63,611 nucleotides of DNA from assembly GCA_001513155.1 (NCBI GenBank), contig LFSR01000007.1:1-63611 (forward strand), given 5' to 3'. Position numbers and translations under genes: made by a program. The notes beneath the pieces are model-generated. The model saw only the letters and a program-made list of their open reading frames with translations. It did no database searches and was not told the DNA's origin. How positions within the stretch are numbered: the first letter of the stretch is position 1; every line of letters starts with the position of its first letter. The DNA comes from Syntrophomonas sp. DTU018. GTDB taxonomy: Bacteria; Bacillota; Syntrophomonadia; Syntrophomonadales; Syntrophomonadaceae. This document shows, piece after piece, positions 8,481-17,708 of this stretch.

Positions 8481-9936
8481 TCTCGGTTTCCTCCCAACGT
8501 ACTAACGGTGTCCGGGCCGCTTTGACTTCGTCCAGTCTTCTCACCACGGTATGATGAGGGGCACTTTTCACCTGTTCAGGGTTTTCCCTGGCTGCCCGGG
8601 CAATTTCTTTCATGACAGCAATAAAATCATCCAGACGTTCGCGGCTCTCGGTTTCGGGAGGCTCAATCATCAGGGCTTCCCGTACAATCAGGGGGAAATA
8701 TATGGTAGGCGGGTGATAGCCATAATCCAGCAGGCTCTTGGCCACATCCAGAGCCGAGACTTTGCTGGCATCCATCTGGTGCCGGGCAGTGGCTACGAAT
8801 TCGTGCTTGCACAGCCGATCAAAGGGAATATGGTACTCATCCCTCAGGTGGTGTTTCACGTAATTGGCATTTAAAACTGCGTGCCGGCTGGCTTCTTTCA
8901 GCCCTTCTCCTCCCAGAGCCCGCATGTAGGTATAGGCTTTCACTATTACCCCGAAGTTACCGTAAAACTCTTTGACTTTACCGATAGAATCAGGATAATC
9001 ATAATCTAAAAGATACTGTTCTCCCCGCTGGACCACCCGGGGTACCGGCAGGAATTCAGCCAGGTGCTTTTTGACCCCTACCGGTCCTGAACCTGGCCCT
9101 CCCCCTCCGTGGGGAGTCCCAAAGGTTTTGTGCAGGTTCACATGGACAACATCAAATCCCATGTCTCCCGGCCGAGCTATGCCCATAATAGCATTGAGGT
9201 TGGCTCCGTCATAATAGAGCAACCCCCCGCTTTCATGAACCAGCCGGGAAATCTCCAGAATGTTTTCCTCAAATAATCCCAGGGTGTTGGGGTTGGTCAG
9301 CATTAAACCGGCCACATGAGGGCCCAGTTTGCTCTTCAAGTCTTCCAGGTCCACCAGGCCTCGTTCATCCGACTTTACTTCTACTACCTTATAGCCCACC
9401 ACATTGGCTGTAGCCGGGTTGGTTCCGTGGGCAGAATCGGGGACCAGCATGGTATTGCGGCCCTCGTCTCCCCGTTTTCTATGGTAGGCCTTGATCATCA
9501 TTACGCCTGTCATTTCTCCATGGGCTCCAGCGGCTGGCTGCAGGGTAAATTCATCCATACCAGTGATCTCACACAGCCACTGGCCGGTTTCATGCATTAT
9601 CTGCAGAGCACCCTGAACCGTCTCCACCGGCTGGTAGGGATGCAGTCCGGCCAGGCCTGGCAAGCGGGCAGTCCATTCATCAATTTTGGGATTGTATTTC
9701 ATGGTACAGGAACCCAAGGGATAAAAACCGTCGTCCACTCCATAGGCTCGTTTGGAAAGGGCCGTGTAGTGGCGAACTGCTTCTACTTCATTTACATCGG
9801 GCAGGGGCAATTCTCCGGCACGGAGGTATTCCTCCCCAATGGTTTGGGTTATATCTACCGGATCTACGTCAGCCGGGGGTATATTCATTTTATTGCTGTC
9901 CCTGCGGCTCTTTTCAAAGATCAACAACATGCTCAC
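8473..9936 (-). CDS. gcvPB: Glycine dehydrogenase (decarboxylating) subunit 2
   Basis: The PLP-carrying subunit of the split P-protein; with GcvPA it decarboxylates glycine and passes the aminomethyl group to lipoyl-GcvH. The protein is 487 aa, the usual size. The PLP-lysine region is [25 protein letters not shown], and the preceding DSAHGTNPA and [10 protein letters not shown] segments are typical. The GTG at 9936 is chosen because AAGGGGG lies 8 bases upstream; an ATG six bases later is possible. It is the intact counterpart of the truncated copy at 61164-61664. Confidence 0.95.
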   Translation of the reverse strand: MSMLLIFEKSRRDSNKMNIPPADVDPVDITQTIGEEYLRAGELPLPDVNEVEAVRHYTALSKRAYGVDDGFYPLGSCTMKYNPKIDEWTARLPGLAGLHPYQPVETVQGALQIMHETGQWLCEITGMDEFTLQPAAGAHGEMTGVMMIKAYHRKRGDEGRNTMLVPDSAHGTNPATANVVGYKVVEVKSDERGLVDLEDLKSKLGPHVAGLMLTNPNTLGLFEENILEISRLVHESGGLLYYDGANLNAIMGIARPGDMGFDVVHVNLHKTFGTPHGGGGPGSGPVGVKKHLAEFLPVPRVVQRGEQYLLDYDYPDSIGKVKEFYGNFGVIVKAYTYMRALGGEGLKEASRHAVLNANYVKHHLRDEYHIPFDRLCKHEFVATARHQMDASKVSALDVAKSLLDYGYHPPTIYFPLIVREALMIEPPETESRERLDDFIAVMKEIARAARENPEQVKSAPHHTVVRRLDEVKAARTPLVRWEETENA

Positions 9937-9939
9937 CTG

Positions 9940-11250
9940 CTATTCCCCCTTAAATGCAGCTACCAGCTGATCGATTTCCTGCCGGCTGCGTTTTTCCGTA
10001 AAAGCCAGTAACATTCCGCCCTCTATTTCCAGTCCGCCGATGATTCCCTTTTCCAGCAAACGGCGGTTAATTTCTCCGGCATCAGGAGTTTTAACGGCAA
10101 ACTCACGGAAGAAGGGCTGGTTGTACAACAGAGGGAAACCGGCTTCCTCCAGCCGTTTCTGGGCATATACCGCCAGTTGATGGCAGCGCAGGGCAATTTG
10201 TTTCAGTCCCCGGGGACCCATTAGAGTCAGGTAAATGGCTGCTGCCAGAGCATTCAATGCCTGATTGGAACATATGTTGGAACCTGCTTTCTCCCGGCGG
10301 ATATGCTGTTCTCTGGCCTGCAGGGTGAGAACAAATCCCCGCCGGCCCTCCAGATCATTAGTTTGTCCTACAATTCTTCCGGGAATCTTGCGCATCAAAG
10401 GCCGGGTAACCGCCATGAATCCCAGATAAGGTCCTCCGAAGCTCAAGGGGTTTCCCAAAGCTTGACCTTCGCCCACTGCTATATCCGCACCCCAGGATCC
10501 CGGAGGTTTGAGAAGAGCCAGGGAGAGAGGATCCACGGCCATTATCAACAGACCCCCCGCTTGATGGATCAATTGGGAGGCGGCCCCCACCGGTTCCAGA
10601 TGGCCAAAGAAATTGGGGTGCTGTACTGCCAGGGCTGCGGTCTGGTCATTCACCAGATCAGACGCTGCCTTTAAGTCCAGAACTCCGTCAGGACAGGGTA
10701 CAAAAACCGGCTCGAAATACCCGGACAGAGCATAAGTTTCTATTACTTTCTTATATTCAGGGTGAACTGTCTCCGGGATCACCACCCGCTTTTTACGGGT
10801 ATGCACCGCAGCCAGGGTGCATGCTTCCGCCAGGGCAGTGGCACCATCATACAAGGAAGCATTGGAGACATCCAGCTCAGTCAGCTGGCAGATCATGGTC
10901 TGGTATTCGAATATGGCCTGTAAAATCCCCTGACTGATCTCCGGTTGATAGGGGGTATAGGAAGTGTAAAACTCTGACCTGAGCAGCAATTGCTCCAGAG
11001 CTGCCGGTATGTAACTGTCATAAGCTCCGGCCCCTAAAAAGCAAGGATGATCAGCGGCAGGCAAGTTCTTGGCTGCCAGACCTGCCAGAAGTGCCTTGAG
11101 CTCCATCTCGCTCATTTCCGGCGGCAGGTTCAGGGGGCGGTCCATTTTTACTTCATCAGGGATATCCGCAAAAAGTTCTTCTATATGCTGCAGTCCCATG
11201 CTTTCCAGCATTTCCTGAACTACCGCATCCGTATTGGGCGTAAACCTCAT
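9940..11250 (-). CDS. gcvPA: Glycine dehydrogenase (decarboxylating) subunit 1
   Basis: The 436-aa partner of GcvPB in the heterotetrameric P-protein. The N-terminus MRFTPNTDAVVQEMLESMGL, the segment FYTSYTPYQPEISQGILQAIFEYQ and the glycine-rich GNPLSFGGPYLGFMA are diagnostic. It has no PLP lysine of its own, as expected for this subunit. Translation starts at an ATG with AGGGGG upstream, next to gcvH. This complete sequence is the reference for the interrupted paralogue at 61661-63055, where the same LTAY-type position carries a stop codon. Confidence 0.95.
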   Translation of the reverse strand: MRFTPNTDAVVQEMLESMGLQHIEELFADIPDEVKMDRPLNLPPEMSEMELKALLAGLAAKNLPAADHPCFLGAGAYDSYIPAALEQLLLRSEFYTSYTPYQPEISQGILQAIFEYQTMICQLTELDVSNASLYDGATALAEACTLAAVHTRKKRVVIPETVHPEYKKVIETYALSGYFEPVFVPCPDGVLDLKAASDLVNDQTAALAVQHPNFFGHLEPVGAASQLIHQAGGLLIMAVDPLSLALLKPPGSWGADIAVGEGQALGNPLSFGGPYLGFMAVTRPLMRKIPGRIVGQTNDLEGRRGFVLTLQAREQHIRREKAGSNICSNQALNALAAAIYLTLMGPRGLKQIALRCHQLAVYAQKRLEEAGFPLLYNQPFFREFAVKTPDAGEINRRLLEKGIIGGLEIEGGMLLAFTEKRSRQEIDQLVAAFKGE

Positions 11251-11253
11251 TGG

Positions 11254-11655
11254 TTACCGTCCCCCTAACTCTTTTTCCTGTTCACGGCAGAATTGCTCAT
11301 ACTCTTCAGGAGACATCAGATCCTCCACTTCACTGGGATCATCCATTTCGATTATGGCAATGAAATTATCATAGGGTTCCTGGTTCAGCAGTTCCGGGTT
11401 ATCTTCCAGGGCATCGTTGATTTCAACAACCGTTCCGCTGACCGGCGTATATACCGACGCTACCGCTTTGACCGACTCAATAACGGCAACACCTTCGCCG
11501 CTGGCTACCTGGGCATCCAGCTCAGGCAATTCTACAAATACTATATCCCCCAGATGCTCCTGGGCGAAGTCAGTAATACCTAAAATAGCCCGGTCTCCTT
11601 CAATCTTTATCCATTCATGTTCATTGGTGTACAGCAAATCTGTTGGCACCTTCAT
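11254..11655 (-). CDS. gcvH: Glycine cleavage H-protein
   Basis: The lipoyl carrier of the glycine cleavage system, 133 aa. The lipoylated lysine is in VIESVKAVASVYTPVSG, with the conserved upstream block LGDIVFVELPELDA. AGGAGG lies 6 bases before the ATG. It sits between gcvT and gcvPA, and lplA in the same operon can supply its lipoyl group. Length and motifs are normal. Confidence 0.96.
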   Translation of the reverse strand: MKVPTDLLYTNEHEWIKIEGDRAILGITDFAQEHLGDIVFVELPELDAQVASGEGVAVIESVKAVASVYTPVSGTVVEINDALEDNPELLNQEPYDNFIAIIEMDDPSEVEDLMSPEEYEQFCREQEKELGGR

Positions 11656-11672
11656 TGTTATCCCTCCTAGCT

Positions 11673-12776
11673 TTATTTCTGGGGCCGCTTGTAAAAAGCT
11701 CCCCGGGTGACTCTGGCTGGTATCAACTTGGAACGAATCATTATGTCTATATCTTCCCCTGGCTCACTCCAGCGGCTCTCTATTAAAGCTAAACCCATAG
11801 GCTTACCTAAAGTGGGAGCATAAGCTCCGGAGGTAACGTAACCTATTTTCTCTCCATTCTTGTAAACTTCATAATGGGAGCGGGGAATTCCCCGGCCAAT
11901 CATTTCGAATTCCGCTAGTGAGCGCTTAATCCCTTCATCCCGCTGTTTCAGCAGGGCATCCCGGCCGATAAAATCGCCGCTGTCCAGCTTGACAAAGTGA
12001 CCCAGAACGGCTTCCAGGGGGGTTATATCCGGTCCCAGTTCCTGACCGTACAGAGGCAGTTTGGCTTCAAAGCGCAGAGTATCCCGGGCTCCCAGCCCGG
12101 CCGGACCTATGTCCTCCCCGCCGGCTTCCATAATTCTCTCCCATAATTCAGCTGCCTCAGCTGCGGGCAGGTATATTTCGAATCCGTCCTCACCGGTGTA
12201 ACCGGTTCGGGATACCATACACTGGATTCCTGCCAGTTTAACCTGGGGCTCAAACCAGAAAAACCTGATCTGGGACAAATCCGTATCGCTGATTTTCTGA
12301 AGGATCTCCTGGGCTTTAGGTCCCTGCACCGCTATTTGCGCGTATTGATCGGAAACATTGGCAACCTGAATCCCCTCCGGTGCATGGCTGAGTATCCACT
12401 GGTAGTCTTTCTCGGTATTGCTGGCATTAACCACCAGCAGGTAATGCTGCTGCGAAAAACGGTAAACCAGCAAATCATCCACCACGCCCCCGTCGGGATA
12501 GCACATTAGAGTATACTGGACCTGCTTGTCCTTGAGCCTGGTAACATCATTGGTCATAAGATAGCGGACAAATCCTTCCGCCTTTTCCCCGGTGACTTCA
12601 ATTTCTCCCATATGGGATACATCGAAAATCCCGGCTTTTTCCCTTACCATGTGGTGTTCCTGAATAATACTGGCGTACTGGACCGGCAGTTCCCACCCGC
12701 CGAAATCAATCATTTTGCCTCCGTACCGCTGGTGTATTTCATACAAAGGCGTCCTTTTCAGCGAATCGCTCACCAT
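11673..12776 (-). CDS. gcvT: Aminomethyltransferase (T-protein)
   Basis: GcvT takes the aminomethyl group from GcvH and releases ammonia, making methylene-tetrahydrofolate. The 367-aa protein shows the family N-terminus LKRTPLYEIHQRYGGKMIDFGGWELPVQY, the folate-site Asp region FDVSHMGEIEVTG and the signature GYTGEDGFEIY. A GGGAGG lies 7 bases upstream of the ATG. It is first in the operon gcvT-H-PA-PB-lpd-lplA-MBL. Unlike the grd region of this window, no glycine riboswitch is visible upstream (12777-12899). Confidence 0.96.
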   Translation of the reverse strand: MVSDSLKRTPLYEIHQRYGGKMIDFGGWELPVQYASIIQEHHMVREKAGIFDVSHMGEIEVTGEKAEGFVRYLMTNDVTRLKDKQVQYTLMCYPDGGVVDDLLVYRFSQQHYLLVVNASNTEKDYQWILSHAPEGIQVANVSDQYAQIAVQGPKAQEILQKISDTDLSQIRFFWFEPQVKLAGIQCMVSRTGYTGEDGFEIYLPAAEAAELWERIMEAGGEDIGPAGLGARDTLRFEAKLPLYGQELGPDITPLEAVLGHFVKLDSGDFIGRDALLKQRDEGIKRSLAEFEMIGRGIPRSHYEVYKNGEKIGYVTSGAYAPTLGKPMGLALIESRWSEPGEDIDIMIRSKLIPARVTRGAFYKRPQK

Positions 12777-12850
12777 TAATCCTCCCTTCAGGTATGGGCA
12801 AATCTATCTACATTAACAGTATTGAGCCAGCCGCCCTTGACTTATTCTCA

Positions 12851-12879
12851 TCTATATCAAGGGAATCATAGCGAAGCAA
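12851..12879 (-). promoter_or_regulatory. Possible sigma-A promoter of the gcv operon
   Basis: On the minus strand TTGCTT and TATAGA are separated by 17 bases, about 75 bp upstream of the gcvT start. The -35 is a weak match, so this is tentative. Confidence 0.35.
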
Positions 12880-12899
12880 TGGGGTTTGCTAATTCATCA

Positions 12900-13373
12900 C
12901 TAAAGCTTCAGTATTTCCGGATGAAGATTGTTATCCTCGATCCTTACAATAGCGTAGGTTCCCCGGTGGGAAATGCCCCGCGGATAAGCAGGACTGCCTG
13001 GATTGATCATCCATATGTCATCTATCTTCTGGCAAAAGGGAACATGGGTATGGCCAAAAACAGCCACCTGGGCCCCTACTTCCTGGGTCCGGTAAAACAG
13101 CGACTGCAGTCCTCTTTTTACTCCCCAATGATGGCCGTGAGTGAGGAAAAACTTAAAGCCGTTAAATTCGATCACCTGTTCTTTCTCTCCTGCTCCGCTG
13201 GGATCGCAGTTACCAGCCACACCATATACCGGCAGGCTAAGCAGTTTGGCCAGCAGCAGTCCATCCCGGATATAATCCCCGGTAAACAAGATTAAATCCG
13301 CAGCCTGTTTTTTTATGGCCTCCCTGACTTTACTCACCTGACCGTGGGTATCGCCGGTAATCGCAATCTTCAG
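12900..13373 (-). CDS. YfcE/MJ0936-type phosphodiesterase, CTG start
   Basis: A small calcineurin-like metallophosphoesterase of 157 aa. Metal ligands are in the N-terminal ITGDTHG, in the segments LFTGDYI and VAGNCD, and in LTHGHHWG and FGHTHVP near the C-terminus. The first GTG in frame (13337) would remove the ITGDTHG motif, while the open frame extends to a CTG at 13373 with GGGAGG seven bases upstream and a stop codon (TAA) just before it, so CTG is very probably the true start. It ends the operon that starts with the 2-hydroxyacyl-CoA dehydratase gene. Physiological substrate unknown. Confidence 0.88.
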   Translation of the reverse strand: MKIAITGDTHGQVSKVREAIKKQAADLILFTGDYIRDGLLLAKLLSLPVYGVAGNCDPSGAGEKEQVIEFNGFKFFLTHGHHWGVKRGLQSLFYRTQEVGAQVAVFGHTHVPFCQKIDDIWMINPGSPAYPRGISHRGTYAIVRIEDNNLHPEILKL

Positions 13374-13391
13374 TGTTTATCCCTCCCGTAT

Positions 13392-14003
13392 TTATGACTG
13401 TCTGGCGGCAAAATACGCCTTCAGCACCGGCACGGCTTTAGCCAAAGCAACTCCCCGGTGACTGATACGGTTTTTTTCTTCCGCGGACAGCTGGGCATAG
13501 GTTTGCTCATACCCCTGGGGAATAAACAAAGGGTCATAACCGAACCCGCCGTTTCCTGCCGGAATCCTGGCAATGGTACCTTTACACTCGCCCCGTACAG
13601 TCTCAACATGGCCCTGGGGATCACAAATAGCTATTACCGATACAAAGCGGGCAGTACGTTTTTCATCAGGTACGGACTCCATCAATTTTAACAGTTTGGC
13701 ATTATTCTCCTCATCGGTGGCATGCTCCCCGGCAAAGCGAGCGGAGTACACACCCGGCTTGCCCTGCAGGGCGTCCACTTCCAGCCCGGAATCATCAGCC
13801 AGGCTCAGTATACCGGCAGCCATCGCTGTTGCCCGGGCCTTTTTCACTGCATTGGCCTCGAAAGTCTCCCCGTCTTCCACTACTTCGGGGATGGGGTCCA
13901 CATCTTCCAGGGTAAGAATCTCTACCTCCATATCAGCCAGCAGTTCCTGCAGTTCTCTTTTCTTATGCCGGTTGCGAGTAGCCAGTAGCAGTTGTTTTCT
14001 CAT
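13392..14003 (-). CDS. rdgB: XTP/dITP diphosphatase (RdgB/HAM1)
   Basis: House-cleaning enzyme that hydrolyses dITP, ITP and XTP to monophosphates and keeps deaminated purines out of nucleic acids. Motifs include the N-terminal [17 protein letters not shown], the acidic [24 protein letters not shown] and the C-terminal [12 protein letters not shown]...SHRGVAL. The 203-aa length is normal. Its start overlaps the rph stop by 4 bp (ATGA), the common Firmicute rph-rdgB-yfcE order. Confidence 0.95.
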   Translation of the reverse strand: MRKQLLLATRNRHKKRELQELLADMEVEILTLEDVDPIPEVVEDGETFEANAVKKARATAMAAGILSLADDSGLEVDALQGKPGVYSARFAGEHATDEENNAKLLKLMESVPDEKRTARFVSVIAICDPQGHVETVRGECKGTIARIPAGNGGFGYDPLFIPQGYEQTYAQLSAEEKNRISHRGVALAKAVPVLKAYFAARQS

Positions 14004-14722
14004 GCTTCCCCCACAACCTGCTTTTGTTTCTCAATCAGCTGCATGATGCCTTTTTCCGCCAGTGCCAGCAGGGTATCCAGTTCCTGGCGGTCAAAGGGCT
14101 TACCTTCGGCTGTTCCCTGTATTTCCACAAAAGCTCTTTGGCCGGTCATAACCACATTCATATCCACCTCGGCCACAGAGTCCTCGGCGTACTCCAAGTC
14201 CAGAACCGGCTGTCCCTCTACGATGCCCACGCTTACTGCAGCTACAAAATCTTTTATGGGGAAGGTTTCGATCAGCCCTTCCGCCTGGAGCTTTTTAAGA
14301 GCTAAATACAAAGCCACAAAGCTGCCGGTAATGGAAGCAGTACGGGTGCCTCCGTCAGCCTGCAGCACATCACAATCGATCCATATGGTGCGCTCTCCTA
14401 AAAGCTGCAAATCCACTACCGCCCTCAAAGACCGGCCAATAAGCCGTTGAATCTCGGAAGTCCTCCCGCTGATTTTGCCCCGGGCAGCTTCCCGGGCAGT
14501 ACGGGTTTCGGTAGAAGCCGGCAGCATTGAATATTCAGCGGTTATCCAACCGCTGCCGGTTCCCTTCAAAAAGGGCGGCACTTTATCCTCTACCGTAGCC
14601 GAGCACAATACCCTGGTATCCCCAGCTTCAATCAGAACCGATCCCGGGGGGTATTTTATAAACCCGGGTGTCATCTGCACCGGTCGCATCTCGTCATATT
14701 TACGGTCATTCGGTCTGCCCAT
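14000..14722 (-). CDS. rph: Ribonuclease PH
   Basis: A phosphate-dependent 3'-5' exonuclease that trims tRNA 3' ends. The 240-aa protein starts [15 protein letters not shown], matching the family; the reading frame is open 35 codons further upstream, but GGAGGTGGGTT is directly before this ATG at 14722. Typical blocks are [14 protein letters not shown], the [24 protein letters not shown] phosphate-site region and [17 protein letters not shown]. It overlaps rdgB by 4 bp. Confidence 0.95.
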   Translation of the reverse strand: MGRPNDRKYDEMRPVQMTPGFIKYPPGSVLIEAGDTRVLCSATVEDKVPPFLKGTGSGWITAEYSMLPASTETRTAREAARGKISGRTSEIQRLIGRSLRAVVDLQLLGERTIWIDCDVLQADGGTRTASITGSFVALYLALKKLQAEGLIETFPIKDFVAAVSVGIVEGQPVLDLEYAEDSVAEVDMNVVMTGQRAFVEIQGTAEGKPFDRQELDTLLALAEKGIMQLIEKQKQVVGEA

Positions 14723-14777
14723 AACCCACCTCCGCCATAATATGTTTACTTTAATTTCACCTGTCTTAAAACAGGGC

Positions 14778-15338
14778 TTATCCAGTCCAAGTTCTATACA
14801 CTGAATTGCCCCGCATATCAATGGCAACTATACAGGGAAAATCTTCCAGTTCCATTTTCAGCAAAGCCTCCGGTCCCAATTCCGGATAAGCAATGGTCTC
14901 TACGGATATAATCCTTCGTGCAAGGTAGACCCCGGCCCCTCCCACGGCTGCCAGGTAAACTGCCCCGTATTTAACCATGGCGTCTTTAACCACCTGGCTG
15001 CGGTCACCCTTGCCAATCATGGCTTTCAGTCCCCGGGCCAGCAAAGGGGGGGTATAAACATCCATACGGCTGCTGGTGGTGGGTCCGGCTGATCCGATTA
15101 CATGCCCGGGCGGTGCCGGACAGGGTCCCACATAGTAAATAATCTGCCCGTTGATATCAAAGGGCAGCTGCTCCCCCGCCTCCAGGGCGGCGGCCATTCT
15201 CTGGTGGGCAGCGTCCCGGGCTGCATACACAGTTCCCTGTACCAGGACTTCATCGCCGGCACTCAGCTGCTCCAATATATGGTTGTCCAAAGGCGCCCGG
15301 AGTATATGGGTCACCTGCTTGCTCCTCCCTCTGTTCAT
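14778..15338 (-). CDS. Class I fumarate hydratase, beta (C-terminal) subunit
   Basis: The 186-aa beta subunit of the oxygen-labile [4Fe-4S] fumarase/tartrate-dehydratase family, which interconverts fumarate and malate. Typical segments are [36 protein letters not shown] and [19 protein letters not shown]. The ATG overlaps the alpha-subunit stop by 4 bp, so the two are translationally coupled. Fumarate is the likely substrate, but members acting on tartrate or other 2-hydroxyacids cannot be excluded by sequence reading. Confidence 0.9.
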   Translation of the reverse strand: MNRGRSKQVTHILRAPLDNHILEQLSAGDEVLVQGTVYAARDAAHQRMAAALEAGEQLPFDINGQIIYYVGPCPAPPGHVIGSAGPTTSSRMDVYTPPLLARGLKAMIGKGDRSQVVKDAMVKYGAVYLAAVGGAGVYLARRIISVETIAYPELGPEALLKMELEDFPCIVAIDMRGNSVYRTWTG

Positions 15339-16177
15339 ATTCTTACTACCGCCCTCCGGGCGGAGTGACAGTTGAGACTAACGGCTACCGGAAGGCTGGC
15401 AATGTGGGTTGGGTACACTTCCATATTCACTGCCAGGGCAGTAATGTCTCCCCCCAGTCCCTGGGGTCCAATGCCCAACTGGTTAATGACCTGCAGGAGT
15501 TCGGCTTCTTTTGCGGCGATAGCCGAATCAGGATGGGCCTGGTTTATAGGCCGCAAAAGGGCCTTTTTCGCCAGAAGACAGGCTTTTTCCAGGTTACCGC
15601 CTAATCCTACACCTACGATAATAGGCGGGCAGGGATTGGCATTGGCTATCTTTACCGTTTCAATCACAAACCGGCGGACACCTTCCCAGCCCTCGGCAGG
15701 TTTCAGCATGGCAGTACGGCTCATATTCTCACTGCCTGCTCCTTTGGGAAAAACGGTAATTACTAATTCTTCTCCGGGAGTAAACTCCACATGTACCACT
15801 GCTGGGGTATTATCCCCGGTATTTATCCGGTTTAAAGGATCTTTTACCATAGAAGCCCGGAAATATCCCTTTTTATATCCTTCCCGCACTCCCTGATTAA
15901 CGGCAGCATATAGATCGCCACCGGTTAAATGCACGTCCTGTCCCAGAGCGATATGCACCGTTACCAGACCGGTATCCTGGCATAAGGGCATGCTCTCCTC
16001 CTGGGCCAGGCGAGCATTTTCCAGCATAATCTCCAGGAGATACCGGGCCCGGGGCACGGTTTCCCGGTCCCGTGCCTGCTGCAATCCCTCCAAAATGTCA
16101 GCGGGCAGCCGGGTATTGGCAGTAATTACTGCTTCGCAAACCGCTTCCTTTATCTGCTCCACATTTACTACGCGCAT
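15335..16177 (-). CDS. Class I fumarate hydratase, alpha (N-terminal) subunit
   Basis: The 280-aa Fe-S subunit of the two-subunit fumarase. Cluster-region cysteines are in EESMPLCQDTGLVTVH, in the segment NANPCPPIIVGVGLGGN and at the C-terminal LNCHSARRA; GSENMSRTAMLKPAEG is another signature. It lies 22 bp after the MBL gene and is coupled to the beta subunit. In an anaerobe the enzyme can serve biosynthesis of C4 acids or fumarate metabolism. Confidence 0.91.
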   Translation of the reverse strand: MRVVNVEQIKEAVCEAVITANTRLPADILEGLQQARDRETVPRARYLLEIMLENARLAQEESMPLCQDTGLVTVHIALGQDVHLTGGDLYAAVNQGVREGYKKGYFRASMVKDPLNRINTGDNTPAVVHVEFTPGEELVITVFPKGAGSENMSRTAMLKPAEGWEGVRRFVIETVKIANANPCPPIIVGVGLGGNLEKACLLAKKALLRPINQAHPDSAIAAKEAELLQVINQLGIGPQGLGGDITALAVNMEVYPTHIASLPVAVSLNCHSARRAVVRI

Positions 16178-16199
16178 AGTTTCTTCCGCCTAATTATTG

Positions 16200-16943
16200 T
16201 TATATTGATACCACCACTGTATTAGCGGCCATAATCAGTTTGCCCTGGTATTCCTGTTCAATCTCCCTCTGCAGCATACCTACATTATACCCCGGCCAAA
16301 AATGGGTGGCCAGCAGCATCCCCACGCCGCCTTCCCGGGCTATTCTCCCCACCTGAAGGGTGCTCAAATGGCCTAACTGCTGGGAGAGTTCATCTTCAGC
16401 AGCAATCAGGGTACATTCACAGAGCAGCAAATCCGTTCCTTTTCTGACTTCATCCAGCAATGACTTGCTATAGCTGGTATCGGCAGTATAGACTATGGAC
16501 TGATTGTTATTTTCTACCCTGAACCCAAAAGAAGGCAGGGAATGGTGAACTGCAAAAGGCCGGATCTCTACATCCCCCACCATAAAAGAACTGCCGGCGG
16601 TAATGGCATTGACCTGCAGTTCAGGCATAGCGGCAAATTCTTCAAAAAGGTGAGCCGGCTCTTGAGGCAGGTAAACAGCAAGGGGCTGCTGCCGGGTTTT
16701 CAGGAATATAGCTCCCCGGATCATGTGCCGGATCGCATACAGATCAGCATAATGATCGGGATGAAAATGACTGATTATTACCGCATCCAGTTTTTCGGCC
16801 GGCAGCCAGCGGGTCAGCTGGGCAGAGATCCCGTGGCCGCAATCCAGCAGCAGATTGGCAGCAGCGGTAGATACCAGATAGCCGGAACAAGCTTCCAGAG
16901 GGCGCGGGTAAGGTGTCCAGCATCCCAGGATTCTCAACAGCAT
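16200..16943 (-). CDS. MBL-fold hydrolase, RNase Z-like
   Basis: A 247-aa metallo-beta-lactamase-fold protein of the RNase Z/phosphodiesterase-like branch. The metal site is seen in ISHFHPDHYADL, with later ligands in YTADTSYSK and LLATHFWPG. Translation is placed at the ATG at 16943 preceded by GGAGG; nine extra codons upstream overlap the neighbouring activase stop. It lies between the activase and fumarase genes in one operon. The substrate is not evident; full tRNase Z activity is doubtful because the flexible exosite arm is not recognisable. Confidence 0.8.
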   Translation of the reverse strand: MLLRILGCWTPYPRPLEACSGYLVSTAAANLLLDCGHGISAQLTRWLPAEKLDAVIISHFHPDHYADLYAIRHMIRGAIFLKTRQQPLAVYLPQEPAHLFEEFAAMPELQVNAITAGSSFMVGDVEIRPFAVHHSLPSFGFRVENNNQSIVYTADTSYSKSLLDEVRKGTDLLLCECTLIAAEDELSQQLGHLSTLQVGRIAREGGVGMLLATHFWPGYNVGMLQREIEQEYQGKLIMAANTVVVSI

Positions 16944-16945
16944 GG

Positions 16946-17695
16946 CTACATACCTCCATAAACACAGCATCCAATGGCACCATTGAACTGGGGATCCGGC
17001 AGAGCTAAAACTCTGCGCCCGGTCTCCCGGGCTATTATGGTTCCCAGGGCCTGGTTCAAGGCAACTCCGCCGGATAAAATCAAGAGCTCGCTGTCCAGTC
17101 GTTTCAGCAAAGGAGCCAGACGGTGATACAGAGCATAATTAACTCCTGCCGCCAGTTGGGGCAGGGTATAACCTTCCACGATACGGGCTACCAGTTCGGT
17201 TTCCCCGAAGATGGCACAGGTGGCATTGATCTCCGCAGGATCCTGGTCATAGCGGGCTAATTCCTCCAGGCTGATATCCAGTACCGCCGCCATGTTTTCC
17301 AGGTAACGGCCGGAACTGGCCGCACAGCGGTCATTGGTCAGGAAATCTATAACTTTGCCCTCCCGGACCAGTATGACTTTTGAGTCCTGGCCGCCGATGT
17401 CCACCAGGGTAAAGGAAGAATGACCGCTTTGAAAAACGGCTCCCAGGGCATGGGCCTGAATCTCCGGTATCTGCCGGGCACCGGCAACGGGAACAGCCAA
17501 TTTGCCGTAACCGGTAGCAATTACCAGCTCACCTTTCCAGCCGGCTTCTTCCAGATTGATCTGCAGCTGACCGGATTGAACCCGTCCGTACTGACGGTAG
17601 AAAGCAATGGTATCATATATCTCCCGGCGGATTACTTTCCCCTGCTCCATTTCCACCAATTTAACATGGCGGGAGCCTAAATCGATACCGATCAT
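16946..17695 (-). CDS. BcrAD/BadFG-type ATPase (2-hydroxyacyl-CoA dehydratase activase)
   Basis: An ASKHA-fold ATPase that uses ATP hydrolysis to inject one high-potential electron into a 2-hydroxyacyl-CoA dehydratase. The 249-aa sequence has the phosphate motif GIDLGSRHVKLVE, the second phosphate motif VDIGGQDSKVI, and the two cysteines that hold the dimer-bridging [4Fe-4S] cluster in NDRCAASSGRYLENMA and NATCAIFGETE. The adjacent upstream gene encodes an HgdB-like dehydratase subunit, its expected partner. Confidence 0.9.
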   Translation of the reverse strand: MIGIDLGSRHVKLVEMEQGKVIRREIYDTIAFYRQYGRVQSGQLQINLEEAGWKGELVIATGYGKLAVPVAGARQIPEIQAHALGAVFQSGHSSFTLVDIGGQDSKVILVREGKVIDFLTNDRCAASSGRYLENMAAVLDISLEELARYDQDPAEINATCAIFGETELVARIVEGYTLPQLAAGVNYALYHRLAPLLKRLDSELLILSGGVALNQALGTIIARETGRRVLALPDPQFNGAIGCCVYGGM

Positions 17696-17708
17696 CAGCA
17701 GACCTCCG

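Noticed and set aside
12777-12899. Glycine riboswitch upstream of gcvT
   Set aside because: None of the conserved CACCGAAGG or CTCTCAGG blocks is present in this spacer.
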